A stretch of 40,665 nucleotides of DNA from Balneolaceae bacterium (GTDB lineage: Bacteria; Bacteroidota; Rhodothermia; Balneolales; Balneolaceae). The position numbers and the translations under genes are program-made. This document shows, in pieces, positions 33,089-40,665 of this stretch. The notes beneath the pieces are model-generated. The model was not told where the DNA came from, did no database searches, and saw only the letters and a list, made by a program, of their open reading frames with translations. The stretch's first letter is position 1. Each line of letters begins with the position of its first letter. The stretch covers positions 1 to 40,665 of the forward strand of contig RECI01000102.1 in NCBI GenBank assembly GCA_007694095.1, given 5' to 3'.

Positions 33089-34375
33089 TCACTGCCTGAT
33101 CCATTTTAATAAATCTTTATATCCTACTGTACTGCCATAGCTTAGTATACCTACTTTATAAATTTTTGAACTAAGCCACATAGTGCCTGCGAAGGTTAGT
33201 ATCATAAGTATTACTGACAGGCTGATTTGCCAGAATGGTACATCCGTGATTGCGATTCTTGTGATCATTAATATTGGGGAGAAAAAAGGGATCATTGAAC
33301 TTACTACTGAGAGAACACTGTCCGGGCTTCTCCACGTATGAAACATGATGAAATAGGCAATCATTATCGGTATTGTTACAGGCATCATCAGCTGTTGAGT
33401 ATCGGTGTCAGAATCGGCGGCTGAACCGATCGCGGCAAATAGTGAACTATAGAGCAGATACCCGAGAATAAAGAATAGAATGAAGTATATAATCAGCGAT
33501 GTTTCCAGGGTCGGAAGGTTGAATATTGCAGGCAATTCAGTTTCTGCAACTGCCATATCGCCCGCAAGCTGTCCGGGTTCCATAAATGACATAGCCAAAG
33601 GGCCTGCAATGCTGGATAATCCTAAAAACGCGAGAATCCAGATACTCAATTGTGTAATAGCCAAAGCACCAACACCTGCCATTTTCCCAGTAAGCAATTC
33701 AATAGGCTTCACAGAAGAGGCAATTACTTCAATGATACGGTTGGTTTTTTCTTCTATTACACCGCGGGTAATGTAACCGCCATAACTGAATATTGCTATA
33801 AAAATGATAATTCCGAGTATCATCCCAACAAAAGAAAGGAAGATCGTGTCATCATCCTGTTCTTCACCTTCCCTGGTGAGCCGGCGGGTATCCAGGGAGA
33901 TTCGCGCATCGTAAATCTGTTGAATTTCTTCGGATACATCAGCCCGCCGAAGTCTTTCTTCGCGAATAACCTGGCGAAAGTCCGACTCAACAGACATGAT
34001 GAATTCCATTCCACCACTGCCACTGTAAATCAGTTCCGGGTTTCTTCCCTCTGTAATATTATCTTCTGTAATTACGATATAACCGGTTACCAGCTCCCGT
34101 TGAACCATGGTGCGAAGAGAGTCAACTGCCAGGTGGGAATAATCCAGGTATCTGCGCTCATTCATTGCACGCAGGGATTCTGCCACATTGCCGGTTTCAT
34201 CTTTAATAGCTACCTCAAATGCCACATCACTTTCCCAAATGGCAATAAATACCATGATACCGATAAAAGCCGCAAACCCGACAGGTACCAAAATGGTTGC
34301 CCAGATAAACCCCTTGCTGCGTACCCTGGTGATATATTCGCGTTTCAGCACAAGAAAAATTTGACGCCAGTTCAT
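33089..34375 (-). CDS. ABC-2-type transporter permease (NatB-like)
   Basis: A 428-aa permease. TM1 (about 22-45) is preceded by a cytoplasmic FLVLKREYITRVRSKGF helix and followed by a large extracytoplasmic domain (about 50-180). Five further hydrophobic segments follow from about 183 to 415, including FVGMILGIIIFIAIFSYGGY and a TRGVIEEKTNRIIEVIASS stretch. This is the layout of ABC2_membrane_3/NatB proteins, which export sodium, drugs or lipids depending on the system. The gene overlaps the ATPase gene by 4 nt, so the two are translationally coupled. The substrate is unknown. Confidence 0.88.
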   Translation of the reverse strand: MNWRQIFLVLKREYITRVRSKGFIWATILVPVGFAAFIGIMVFIAIWESDVAFEVAIKDETGNVAESLRAMNERRYLDYSHLAVDSLRTMVQRELVTGYIVITEDNITEGRNPELIYSGSGGMEFIMSVESDFRQVIREERLRRADVSEEIQQIYDARISLDTRRLTREGEEQDDDTIFLSFVGMILGIIIFIAIFSYGGYITRGVIEEKTNRIIEVIASSVKPIELLTGKMAGVGALAITQLSIWILAFLGLSSIAGPLAMSFMEPGQLAGDMAVAETELPAIFNLPTLETSLIIYFILFFILGYLLYSSLFAAIGSAADSDTDTQQLMMPVTIPIMIAYFIMFHTWRSPDSVLSVVSSMIPFFSPILMITRIAITDVPFWQISLSVILMILTFAGTMWLSSKIYKVGILSYGSTVGYKDLLKWIRQ

Positions 34376-35298
34376 TTCAAAAGCTCATTTTGTTTGATAT
34401 TATCTTCACCCACGGTAGAGATGAAAATTTCATTCAGTGATGGTTCAACAAGTTGAAATTTATGAATTTCCGTCTTCTCCAATGCTTTACGGAGAATTTG
34501 CTGATGATTCAGCCCGTTCAGAATTCTGATTTCAGCAAAATTGGTAGACCTGTTATTGATGCGAACATCCGTGAGTTCGTCAAGAAAACCGGGATCACCC
34601 TCAAACTCGATGAGTACCGTATTTTTACCGAATTCTTTCTTTAATTGCCGAAGGTTGCCTGTCAGCACTACTTTACCGTTGTTAAACAGGCAAATGTCGT
34701 CGCACATTTGTTCTACCTGTTCCATTCGGTGAGTGGAAAAAAGGATGGTTTTTCCTTTTTCCCGCAGCTCAATGATAATTTCTTTCAGAAGCTCACTATT
34801 AATCGGATCAAGCCCGCTAAAAGGTTCATCAAAAATGTAGATATCAGGGTCATGTACAATTGTGGCGATAAACTGAATTTTTTGACTCATTCCTTTCGAC
34901 AGTTCACCAACAAACTTTGAGTGCCAGTCGTAAGCGCTGAATCGCTTCAGCCAGTACCGGATCTTTTCCCGGGCGTTAGCCACTTTCAAGCCTTTTAGCT
35001 GAGCCAGGTACAGCAGTTGTTCGCCAACTCTCATTTTCTTATATAATCCGCGTTCTTCCGGCATGTAGCCGATCCATTTTTGGGTTTTTGGACTTGCTTT
35101 TTCTCCATTGATGAGGATTTCTCCTTCATCCGGGGGCATGATATCGTTGATCATCCGAATTGTTGTTGTTTTGCCGGCGCCGTTTGGACCTAACAAGCCG
35201 AAAATTTTTCCTTTTTCTACATTAAAGGAGACATTTTCAACCGCCATGGTTTTTCCAAATGATTTGGATAATCTGATAACCTGAATGGGAAATGACAT
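34372..35298 (-). CDS. ABC transporter ATP-binding protein (NatA-like)
   Basis: A 308-aa ABC ATPase. Walker A GPNGAGKTT (37-45), Q-loop near IGYMPEERGLY, signature LSKGMSQ (133-139), Walker B IYIFDEP (153-159), D-loop SGLD and switch His190 are all intact. The C-terminal 90 residues (from about 215) match the DUF4162-type extension common in NatA-like exporters. It powers the permease encoded by the overlapping downstream gene. It is the first gene of the operon, divergent from glgA across 323 bp. Confidence 0.92.
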   Translation of the reverse strand: MSFPIQVIRLSKSFGKTMAVENVSFNVEKGKIFGLLGPNGAGKTTTIRMINDIMPPDEGEILINGEKASPKTQKWIGYMPEERGLYKKMRVGEQLLYLAQLKGLKVANAREKIRYWLKRFSAYDWHSKFVGELSKGMSQKIQFIATIVHDPDIYIFDEPFSGLDPINSELLKEIIIELREKGKTILFSTHRMEQVEQMCDDICLFNNGKVVLTGNLRQLKKEFGKNTVLIEFEGDPGFLDELTDVRINNRSTNFAEIRILNGLNHQQILRKALEKTEIHKFQLVEPSLNEIFISTVGEDNIKQNELLK

Positions 35299-35621
35299 TA
35301 AACAATAATATATTTAATACTTATTTTAATAAAAAACAGCGTGTAAGGTAAGGAAAAAACTGCTTATAAAAGAACGTAATAATAATTTGACGCTGGTTTA
35401 ATAAAAAATATATAGGTTTGGTTTGCAGGCGAGGTTTAAGATAATTATTAAGAAAACATGATATAAATTGCAGATATTATACTATCTAAACGAAATTTTT
35501 AAAACACAGTAAGTGTATTATCAAAAAGTAAAGAGAATTGCAGGTGGTGCAATCTTTTTATTTCTTCAGACAAGGAAAAAGGGAAAAATTTTGTAATTAT
35601 TGAACCATATTTCCAGATGTA
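35299..35621. other. Divergent intergenic region between ABC operon and glgA
   Basis: 323 bp of AT-rich sequence carrying leader regions for both directions. I saw no RNA gene, repeat element or strong hairpin. The only promoter-like match is the plus-strand TAGGTTTG at 35413-35420. Confidence 0.5.
35386..35420 (+). promoter_or_regulatory. Candidate promoter for glgA-glgC
   Basis: TTTG (35386-35389) and TAGGTTTG (35413-35420) match the -33 and -7 cores of Bacteroidota promoters. The 23-nt spacer is a little longer than usual. It would give a leader of about 195 nt before the glgA ATG, so it is a tentative call. Confidence 0.25.
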
Positions 35622-37067
35622 ATGAAAATTATCCATATTACAGCAGAATGTTATCCTGTAGCAAAAGCGGGGGGGCTTGGTGACGTTGCGGGGGCGCTTC
35701 CAAAATACCTGAACAAGGCTGGGCATACTGCTTCCGTTATTTTGCCGCACTTTCATAACAAGTGGCTGCAGAAAGCACAAACTGAAATGATTTTTGAAGG
35801 GAGGGCGCCTTTTGGCCATTCTTCATTTGCATTTCGGGTAAGCCGCCTTGTGAAACCGGGACTCGGTTTCGAGTTGATACTCATTGATATTCCCGGCCGT
35901 TTTGACCGTCCGGGTGTCTACCTGGATCCGTGGTCAGGTTATCCGTATTGTGATGAAAAAGAACGTTTCTTCAGTTTCCAGATAGCAGCTCTGGAGTGGA
36001 TTCAGCAACAGGAAGATAAACCGGATGTGATTCACTGTCATGATCATCATACGGCTCTTGTCCCTTTTATGATGACTCAAAGCTATCATTTCAGTTCTCT
36101 GAAATCTCTGCCCACCGTACTCACCATACACAATGGTGAATACCAGGGCAGGTATGACATGGAGAGTGCAGGGCTGTTGCCGGATTTTGACCCGTTCTAT
36201 TCCGGCCTGCTGGACTGGGACGGAAAGCTTAATTCTCTGGCATCAGGAATTAAAACGGCCTGGAGGGTGAGCACGGTTTCCAAGGGTTACCTGAAAGAGC
36301 TGCAGGATTATTGTCATGGTTTGGAAATTCTTCTTCGTAAAGAATCAGGAAAATCAACAGGGATTCTGAATGGAATTGACAATGAAGTCTGGAACCCGGA
36401 AACGGATGAATTTCTTGTGGAAAACTATTCTATCACAAATTTTAAATCCGGAAAAGAGAAAAATAAAGCATACTTGTGTGAACAATTCGGTCTGAAAGAA
36501 GACCGGCCTCTTTTTTCGTTCATTGGCAGACTGGTTAGGGAAAAAGGAGCCGATATGATTCCTGATTTAATCAGGGAATGCAAATACCGCAAAATTGAAG
36601 CATCTTTTTTTGTGCTCGGTACTGGCGAACCCTACCTGCATTCGGTTTTTGAAGGCCTGCAGGGTGAGCATACCGGATACTTCGACTCACGTCTTGAGTA
36701 TAATGAACAACTCGCACACAGAATTTACGCGGGCAGTGATTATCTGCTGATGCCTTCGCGGGTGGAACCTTGCGGGCTGAATCAGCTTTATTCTATGAGA
36801 TACGGTACAATTCCTTTGGTAAGAAAAACCGGAGGTTTGGCCGATACGGTGATTGATGTTTCAAATGAAGACGGTTACGGACTGGTGTTCAATAATTTCA
36901 ATCTGAAAGAGGCTTTATCTGCTGTTGAAAGAGGTGTGGAATTGTTCAATAAAAAACGTTTATTTGACGCTACATGCAAGCGGATTATGACGCTTGATTT
37001 TTCATGGGAAAAAGCTGCGAAAAACTATATAAACATGTATCAATCAATGAAAAAAGGAGATAAATAA
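35622..37067 (+). CDS. glgA: Glycogen (starch) synthase, GT5 family
   Basis: A 481-aa ADP-glucose:alpha-glucan glucosyltransferase. The N-terminal ADP-glucose motif KAGGL (15-19) lies in AECYPVAKAGGLGDVAGALP. HCHDHHTALVPF and IHNGEYQGRYD are GT5 blocks. The C-terminal Rossmann half has FIGRLVREKGADMI, LMPSRVEPCGLNQLYSMRYG with the catalytic-site Glu, and VRKTGGLADTV. It extends alpha-1,4-glucan chains in the cytoplasm. The length is normal. glgC follows after 2 nt, so substrate-making and substrate-using enzymes are made from one transcript. Confidence 0.95.
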   Translation: MKIIHITAECYPVAKAGGLGDVAGALPKYLNKAGHTASVILPHFHNKWLQKAQTEMIFEGRAPFGHSSFAFRVSRLVKPGLGFELILIDIPGRFDRPGVYLDPWSGYPYCDEKERFFSFQIAALEWIQQQEDKPDVIHCHDHHTALVPFMMTQSYHFSSLKSLPTVLTIHNGEYQGRYDMESAGLLPDFDPFYSGLLDWDGKLNSLASGIKTAWRVSTVSKGYLKELQDYCHGLEILLRKESGKSTGILNGIDNEVWNPETDEFLVENYSITNFKSGKEKNKAYLCEQFGLKEDRPLFSFIGRLVREKGADMIPDLIRECKYRKIEASFFVLGTGEPYLHSVFEGLQGEHTGYFDSRLEYNEQLAHRIYAGSDYLLMPSRVEPCGLNQLYSMRYGTIPLVRKTGGLADTVIDVSNEDGYGLVFNNFNLKEALSAVERGVELFNKKRLFDATCKRIMTLDFSWEKAAKNYINMYQSMKKGDK

Positions 37068-37069
37068 CT

Positions 37070-38341
37070 ATGGAAGATACAACAATTGCGATTATTCTCG
37101 GAGGCGGAAGGGGCACCCGCTTAGATCCCCTTACAAGGCATAGAAGTAAACCGGCTGTACCTATAGCCGGCAAATACAGACTGGTTGACATTCCAATTTC
37201 CAACTGTCTTAATTCAAGAATCAGAAAAATATTTGTACTTACACAGTTTAATTCTGCTTCGCTCAACAGGCATATAAAAAACACCTATCACTTTGATAAT
37301 TTTTCTAATGGTTTTGTGGATATTCTTGCTGCTGAACAGACACCAAAAAGCCAGAACTGGTTTCAAGGTACCGCTGATGCCGTGAGGCAATCAATCCACC
37401 ATATTGCAAATTATGATTACAGCCATGTTTTAATCTTATCCGGTGACCAGCTCTATCAGATGGATTACAGAAAACTGCTGGAAGTGCATCAAAGAGATAA
37501 TGCTGATCTTACAGTTGCCACTATTCCCGTGGATGCTTCTGAAGCAACTGGCTTTGGAATCATGAAAACGAATGATGACGGGATGATCGAAAGTTTTGTG
37601 GAAAAACCATCGGCAGACGAGCTGGATAAATGGGCTTCAGAAACCGCACCGGAAATGCAGGCCCAGGGAAGGGTATACCTTGCATCAATGGGTATCTATG
37701 TATTCAGCAAAGATGTTCTGCTTAAGCTGTTTAAAGAGAATCCTGATGCTACTGATTTTGGAAAAGAAATTATTCCGAAAGCGATAGAGGAGGGGAAAAG
37801 AGTCTCAAGTTATTCTTTTAAAGGATATTGGACCGATATTGGAACCATCAGTTCCTTTTATGAAGCCAATCTTGAGCTGGCCGACCCGCTTCCCGCATTT
37901 AACCTGTATGATAATGAGCAGGTAATCTATACCAGGGCCAGATTGCTGCCCGCTTCAAAACTCACCGGTACTAACCTTGAAAGGGTTCTCGTTGCAGAAG
38001 GCTGTATCATAGAGGCAAGCCGGATTGAACGATCCGTTATCGGTATACGATCAAGGATTGGTAAGGGAACCACAATTGAAACATCTATCGTAATGGGTAA
38101 TGATCATTTTGCAACCCAGGAAGATTTTGAACAACAGTTACACGACCGGCCTCTTATGGGAATAGGGCAGAGGTGTTTTATAAGCAGGGCCATTATTGAT
38201 AAAAATGCCCGAATCGGCAATGATGTGAAAATTACCGGCGGAACACACCTTGAAGACGGTGAATATGAAAAACATTCCGTAGTTGACGGTATTGTCATCA
38301 TACAAAAAGGTGCAATTATACCGGACGGTTACAGCATTTAG
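37070..38341 (+). CDS. glgC: Glucose-1-phosphate adenylyltransferase
   Basis: A 423-aa ADP-glucose pyrophosphorylase. The nucleotidyltransferase core has IILGGGRGTRLDPLT (9-23), the KPAVPIAGKYRLVDIPISN block, ILSGDQLYQMDY, VEKPSADEL and TDFGKEIIP. The C-terminal third is a left-handed beta-helix with hexapeptide-type turns (IIEASRIERSVIGIRSRIG, FISRAIIDKNARIG). It makes ADP-glucose from glucose-1-phosphate and ATP, normally the regulated step of glycogen synthesis. It is in an operon with glgA (2-nt gap). No branching enzyme (glgB) is nearby. A roughly 470-bp gap with a repeat element follows. Confidence 0.95.
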   Translation: MEDTTIAIILGGGRGTRLDPLTRHRSKPAVPIAGKYRLVDIPISNCLNSRIRKIFVLTQFNSASLNRHIKNTYHFDNFSNGFVDILAAEQTPKSQNWFQGTADAVRQSIHHIANYDYSHVLILSGDQLYQMDYRKLLEVHQRDNADLTVATIPVDASEATGFGIMKTNDDGMIESFVEKPSADELDKWASETAPEMQAQGRVYLASMGIYVFSKDVLLKLFKENPDATDFGKEIIPKAIEEGKRVSSYSFKGYWTDIGTISSFYEANLELADPLPAFNLYDNEQVIYTRARLLPASKLTGTNLERVLVAEGCIIEASRIERSVIGIRSRIGKGTTIETSIVMGNDHFATQEDFEQQLHDRPLMGIGQRCFISRAIIDKNARIGNDVKITGGTHLEDGEYEKHSVVDGIVIIQKGAIIPDGYSI

Positions 38342-38384
38342 TAATGTGATTTTTACTTCTTAAGCAACCTTGCAGCGTCCGCAG

Positions 38385-38615
38385 GACCTCTGCCAAAGGC
38401 ATAGCTTCGGTGCAAATCTCAAATTCCACATTCCAAAACGTTGGTATAATTAACATTTGACTTTTTCGGTAGATCGAGGCCTAAATTGTGGGTAAAAAAT
38501 GTTTGAAATTTGGTGCTTGCGCCAAAGGCGTCCCGTTGGGAGAATTTGCCCCGAAGGGATCACTTTGTGGAATTTTTTACTATTTTTGTTCAGAAGTTAA
38601 CTTTATAGACACTAT
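38385..38615. repeat. Intergenic element, family 1, copy C
   Basis: Occupies the middle of the 468-bp gap between glgC and the serine hydrolase gene. Positions 38417-38519 align gaplessly with 22008-22110 at about 80% identity. A block of about 45-50 bp follows that is absent from copy A: GCGCCAAAGGCGTCCCGTTG and then AATTTGCCCCGAAGGGATCA, which is the reverse complement of the left flank of copy A. Homology then resumes to AGACACTAT (38607-38615). TGCCAAAGGCA (38390-38400) echoes CGCCAAAGGCG (38520-38530). Further right, GCGACA/TGTCGC (38624-38629/38651-38656) forms a small hairpin. Confidence 0.7.
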
Positions 38616-38809
38616 GTAAATCCGCGACAGTATTCCCGACGAGAATCCCGTGTCGCAGAACTTACAACCATAAAAAATTCATCGGATGGAGAGAAGGTTT
38701 ATTTTGAACCAGACTAAAATATTTGTTCAAAACTACTTTCTATTGGAGTCGGTTTTTTTGTATCCTTGATTATCAAATATATCAGAAACAGGAACCCCGT
38801 CTAAAGAAC

Positions 38810-40030
38810 ATGAATCGATTTTCTGTGATTCGAAATCTAACTGCAATTCTTTTACTGGCAGTGATTATCGGATCGTACATGGCTGTTACAAATATCACAT
38901 CGGAACCAGACATTTCCGAGTCTGAGCCCGAAGAATGGGTGATGGATCATTCCCTGTCGATATTCCTGGAAGAATTTGAAAAGAATTTTGAGGAAGGTCT
39001 ATACGGCGAACAAATCCCAGGCGGTGCTGTAGTTATCGTAAAGGATGGGCGGGTTGTATTTCAAAAAGGATTTGGTGTAAAAGAGAGAGGGAAGCCCGAA
39101 AAAGTGGATGAACATACCGTATTCAGATTGGGCAGCCTGTCTAAAGGCTTTGCCTCGGTTCTGTCGGGAGTTTTAGCGGAAGAAGAAGTAATTAGCTGGG
39201 ATGATCCGGTTTTCCGTTATGTGAATCACTTTAGGCTCAGTGATCCGTATCAAACCGACCGAATTCAAATCAGGCATTTACTGGCCCATACGCTGGGATT
39301 ACCGCGACATGCGTATACAAATTTGATAGAAGACGGAATGCCACTGGATTTGATTATTCCCCGATTTGAACAGGTTCCACTGATCACAAGAGAAGGCGTT
39401 CAGCACTCTTATCAGAATGCTGCTTTTTCAGTGATAGAAAAAGTGCTGGAAGTCAAGTCGGACAGCGACTTTAACACACTGCTACATGAAAGGCTATTAA
39501 AGCCTTTGGACATGAATCATTCCTCCATGGATTATGCCGGTATTATGAATTCAGGGAATAAAGCAATACCTCATTTGCATCATTCAAGTGCCCGGGGACG
39601 CGTACCTGTCCCAATTTCACATAGATATTACAACTCGGTTTCATCAGGTGGTATTAATGCTTCTGCCTCGGACATGGGGAAATGGCTGCTGTTGTTAACA
39701 GGGCATTATCCTGAAATTATATCTAAAGAGACACTCGCAGAAATATTTGAACCGATAGCTACCATCCGTAATAACCGATTTAGCCGGCATTGGGATGGAG
39801 TGAATATGTCTCATTATGCTATGGGCTGGAGGGTGCTTGATAATCATGGGCAGAAAATCGTTTACCACGGTGGATATGTAAATGGATTCCGCAGTGAGAT
39901 CGCTTTTGCTCCTGAAGATGGGACAGGAATCTGTATTCTGATCAATACCAACTCAAGCTATCCGTTAACCGTAATCCCGGGCTTTTTTAATCACTTTAAA
40001 TCGACTCCCTGGGACGTTATTTCAGAGTGA
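38810..40030 (+). CDS. Serine hydrolase, class C beta-lactamase/PBP4*-like family
   Basis: 406 aa from the ATG at 38810, which begins a normal membrane-anchor or signal segment (MNRFSVIRNLTAILLLAVII); a frame open back to 38723 adds an unlikely leader. The three active-site motifs are Ser109-x-x-Lys112 (GSLSKGFA), Tyr201-Gln-Asn203 (HSYQNAAF) and His353-Gly-Gly355 (YHGGYVNGF), with HTLGLPRH and YYNSVSSGGINASASDMGKW in the usual places. These make it a periplasmic or membrane-anchored esterase/D-alanyl peptidase-type enzyme. True beta-lactamase activity is not implied. It is a single gene whose leader contains a family 1 intergenic element. Confidence 0.88.
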   Translation: MNRFSVIRNLTAILLLAVIIGSYMAVTNITSEPDISESEPEEWVMDHSLSIFLEEFEKNFEEGLYGEQIPGGAVVIVKDGRVVFQKGFGVKERGKPEKVDEHTVFRLGSLSKGFASVLSGVLAEEEVISWDDPVFRYVNHFRLSDPYQTDRIQIRHLLAHTLGLPRHAYTNLIEDGMPLDLIIPRFEQVPLITREGVQHSYQNAAFSVIEKVLEVKSDSDFNTLLHERLLKPLDMNHSSMDYAGIMNSGNKAIPHLHHSSARGRVPVPISHRYYNSVSSGGINASASDMGKWLLLLTGHYPEIISKETLAEIFEPIATIRNNRFSRHWDGVNMSHYAMGWRVLDNHGQKIVYHGGYVNGFRSEIAFAPEDGTGICILINTNSSYPLTVIPGFFNHFKSTPWDVISE

Positions 40031-40042
40031 TGTATACCACCT

Positions 40043-40061
40043 TACAGGTGTTTTACCTGTA
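40043..40061. terminator. Short hairpin after the serine hydrolase gene
   Basis: TACAGGT (40043-40049) pairs with ACCTGTA (40055-40061) around GTTTT, 12 nt after the stop codon. The position suits a terminator, but no U-tract follows. Confidence 0.3.
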
Positions 40062-40274
40062 TGGCCTGGAATTCTCTTTTCAACTCCATTGTAGTGATTT
40101 CCCGCAAACCTAAACAGAGCCTCATCAGGCAATGTAGGGTTGAAATGTTTTGACGGCTAAGCCGCAGTCCGGTTCCACAATTTTTTTCGTGACATCATCA
40201 ATTGATTTTATTTCAGATCGAAAATTGATCACCCTTTTTTTCTCGCAGAGTTACGCAGTTAACCCAAGTTGCAG

Positions 40275-40665
40275 CTAACTATCATCAAAGCATTGTAAAA
40301 CAGTACTTTGATTTTTTTTGAGTACCGGTTTGTGTACTACGGATTTTCGTTTCACGAAGGGATAATTTCGATATCCCAGTGCCTGATAGATTTCTTTTAC
40401 CTTGGCTTTGGGCTGGGTGCATCGTCTTACGGAAACAATCTCATCAAAGGTATTTTGTCCGCACGTTGTAATCACCTTCTGAGTGTTGGTAATCCTGAGG
40501 ATCTCCTTCCAACTGTGGTTGATCCCCTTTTTTTTGAGTTGGTAACGAATGGTGTTTACCAGCCAATAGGCCAACAACCCCAGGTGAATGTGAGCAATGG
40601 CCGCATCATCGTTTTTGTGGTAGATTGGGCGAAGGTCCAGCTCTGTTTTCAGGCATCGGAAACTG
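40275..40665 (-). CDS. IS transposase C-terminal part, cut by window edge
   Basis: Reading from the window edge, about 130 residues are open to the stop at 40275, in one frame with no start needed inside: FRCLKTELDLRPIYHKNDDA, then AIAHIHLGLLAYWLVNTIRY and QLKKKGINHSWKEILRITNT. The LKT.L.LRPIYH...AHIHLGLLAYW..N.IRYQLK pattern is the C-terminal end of DDE transposases of the IS1634/IS4-like group, including the conserved Tyr/Arg region after the catalytic Glu. The N-terminal part and catalytic aspartates lie outside the window, so integrity cannot be judged. The IS end should fall within about 40150-40274, but I could not place the terminal repeat. A CGCAGAGTTACGCAG stretch near 40244 resembles common intergenic repeats. 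Confidence 0.8.
   Translation of the reverse strand, partial: SFRCLKTELDLRPIYHKNDDAAIAHIHLGLLAYWLVNTIRYQLKKKGINHSWKEILRITNTQKVITTCGQNTFDEIVSVRRCTQPKAKVKEIYQALGYRNYPFVKRKSVVHKPVLKKNQSTVLQCFDDS

Noticed and set aside
33650-34456. A long plus-strand frame (268 aa) opposite the ABC permease gene.
   Set aside because: The permease on the other strand has the expected domains and operon overlap; the opposite frame has no recognisable motif.

Overview
The window looks like chromosome from an FCB-group bacterium (Bacteroidota or the related Balneolota/Rhodothermota). The evidence is a SusC/SusD outer-membrane pair, TAnnTTTG-type promoter cores, a DUF2795 protein, many Bacteroidota-type lipoproteins and signal peptides, and moderately AT-rich DNA. 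A Balneola-like host is my best guess; it comes from overall feel, not a marker gene. No rRNA, tRNA, CRISPR array or prophage was seen.

Layout. 1-2.1 kb: a doubtful small ORF and an exported TAP-like alpha/beta hydrolase. 2.2-7.4 kb: a susC-susD operon on the minus strand with a clear terminator and a candidate promoter, followed by about 800 bp of AT-rich DNA without genes. 8.2-9.9 kb: an AsmA-like protein and a methyltransferase with a signal peptide. 10.0-18.7 kb: a carotenoid/isoprenoid region. Its main gene is a fusion of a CrtC/AttH-like lipocalin domain with a geranylgeranyl-diphosphate-synthase-like domain. A CrtD/CrtI-type desaturase lies at the end of a tightly packed minus-strand set (BamA-family protein, cNMP-binding protein, RlmD, desaturase). 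18.9-25.3 kb: housekeeping genes (DUF2795, tatA-gatA-SDR, a glutaminyl-cyclase-like M28 lipoprotein, prmA-ppx). 25.5-30.7 kb: a small beta-barrel protein divergent from an ECF sigma factor, tex, and a HisN-type phosphatase. 30.7-35.3 kb: an M1-peptidase-like protein that has lost its zinc site and carries HEAT-like repeats, then a NatA/NatB-type ABC exporter. 35.6-40.0 kb: glgA-glgC and a class-C beta-lactamase-family serine hydrolase. The right edge cuts an IS transposase of the IS1634/IS4 kind.

How the genes work together. The fusion protein and the desaturase suggest that GGPP supply, carotenoid hydration and 3,4-desaturation are arranged together for an acyclic-end or monocyclic C40 carotenoid; phytoene synthase, cyclase and ketolase genes are not in the window. 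GlgC and GlgA make ADP-glucose and the alpha-1,4-glucan; no branching enzyme is present here. SusC/SusD import an unknown ligand, since no glycosidase or dedicated regulator lies beside them.

The most unusual material is (1) the lipocalin-prenyltransferase fusion, (2) the zinc-less M1-like/HEAT protein, and (3) a set of short intergenic elements with inverted ends. The elements form two related families: copies near 22.0, 23.3 and 38.5 kb, and copies near 9.95 and 25.4 kb. One copy appears to contain the stop codons of both flanking genes. An array of an 8-bp unit lies between tex and the HisN-type gene.
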